Part shown: in pieces, positions 4,990 to 5,548 of the stretch
Layout of the letters: each line of letters opens with the position of its first letter
How positions within the stretch are numbered: the stretch's first letter is position 1
From: Alphaproteobacteria bacterium
GTDB taxonomy: Bacteria; Pseudomonadota; Alphaproteobacteria; Puniceispirillales; UBA1172
Reading direction: 5' to 3'
NCBI GenBank assembly: GCA_021296375.1
Contig: JAGWAQ010000113.1
Location: 1-5,548, forward strand
Length of the DNA stretch: 5,548 nt
The notes under the pieces: model-generated
Databases searched by the model: none
What the model saw: the letters and a program-made list of their open reading frames with translations, nothing else
What the model was told of the DNA's origin: nothing
Translations under genes and position numbers: made by a program

Positions 4990-5548
4990 GCGTCTTTTTT
5001 TGCCCGGCTGTCGCGGCTGTTCCCCAAGCAACGATCGTTCCGTGTCGGCGGCATGTCGGCGAGATTCTTTGTGCCGTTCTTCAACCATTACGTCACCAGC
5101 GATTTGATCGAGATCAAGGCGCGCGCCCGCGAACCCTACCTCTACCAATGGCTGGACGGGCTTGAGGACGGCGCGGTGCTGTTTGATGTTGGCACCAGCT
5201 ATGGGCAGGAATCCGTGCTGGCGTCGTCGAAAGACATCACCGTTGTGGGGTTTGACTGCAGCCTGGTGGGGGCGCATCTTTGCGCGCTCAACAAGCGGCT
5301 GAACGATGATCGGTTCCGCCTGGTGGTGGCGGCGGTGGCGGAGACATCAGGCCAGATGATCACCATCACCACCAATTCCGACACCCATATCCCCAGCTTG
5401 CATAAAAAGAACGTGCCCTATTCCTATGAGGTGTCCACGCTCGCGCTGGATGATTTCGCCCGCGCCAATGCGCTCGCCCCTACGCATCTGAAGATCGATG
5501 TCGATGGCGCGGAAATGGGGGTGCTGAAGGGCGCCGCCAGCTTGCTTG
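4975..5548 (+). CDS. FkbM-family methyltransferase, partial at the right edge
   Basis: A SAM-dependent methyltransferase of the FkbM (Methyltransf_21) type, of the group that often O-methylates sugars, lipids or polyketides; its acceptor is unknown. From GTG 4975 the open frame gives 191 residues and continues past the window. It shows motif I FDVGTSYGQES (70-80) for SAM binding, a following acidic strand end VVGFD (90-94), and the family-typical LKIDVDGAEMGVLKGA (172-187). The 26 residues before the first ATG (5053) are rich in Phe and Arg, and a GAAAG at 4961-4965 lies 9 bases before the GTG, so GTG 4975 is my choice. ATG 5053 is the alternative and would avoid overlap with the possible terminator, but it has no ribosome site. 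The gap to the previous stop is only 41 bases, with no sign of a shared function. Confidence 0.82.
   Translation, partial: MQLFFASFFARLSRLFPKQRSFRVGGMSARFFVPFFNHYVTSDLIEIKARAREPYLYQWLDGLEDGAVLFDVGTSYGQESVLASSKDITVVGFDCSLVGAHLCALNKRLNDDRFRLVVAAVAETSGQMITITTNSDTHIPSLHKKNVPYSYEVSTLALDDFARANALAPTHLKIDVDGAEMGVLKGAASLL

Noticed and set aside
5030..5039. 10-base palindrome AACGATCGTT
   Set aside because: It lies inside the methyltransferase frame and a single short palindrome is expected by chance; no second copy was seen.

Overview
The window looks like a piece of an alphaproteobacterial chromosome. Supporting signs are the gene types, moderately high GC, a CHCC zinc-finger protein related to the NDUFS6 subunit of complex I, and DNA polymerase I, DadA-like and FkbM-like sequences of alphaproteobacterial flavour. 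This placement comes from protein character only; no marker gene is present, and a free-living marine lineage is only a guess.

Layout. The left part (about 1-2240) is read on the minus strand: a small CHCC zinc-finger gene (about 1964-2221) followed after 4 bases by polA (start 1959), encoding DNA polymerase I. The polA frame meets an in-frame TAG at 25-27, and the conserved polymerase I reading continues in the same frame to the window edge, so as written only the 5'-nuclease, the 3'-5' exonuclease and the very start of the polymerase domain are made (644 residues). A divergent promoter region (about 2222-2396) separates this pair from a plus-strand ABC-2 type transporter ATPase (2397-3359), which has no permease gene next to it.

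The 347-base gap 3360-3706 is the most information-rich non-coding part. It holds a tandem (two-aptamer) glycine riboswitch, about 3437-3658, with a leader-linker helix, followed by a possible switching stem and a strong Shine-Dalgarno site. It leads into a DadA-type FAD-dependent amino acid dehydrogenase (3707-4933). After a terminator-like hairpin, an FkbM-family methyltransferase gene begins (about 4975) and runs off the right edge.

How the parts relate. The zinc-finger gene and polA probably share a transcript, since the stop of the first overlaps the ribosome-binding region of the second. The riboswitch places the DadA-like flavoenzyme under glycine control, which suggests that glycine is its substrate or a signal for amino acid catabolism. 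The ABC ATPase and the methyltransferase show no evident functional link to their neighbours. I see no mobile element, CRISPR array, tRNA or rRNA.
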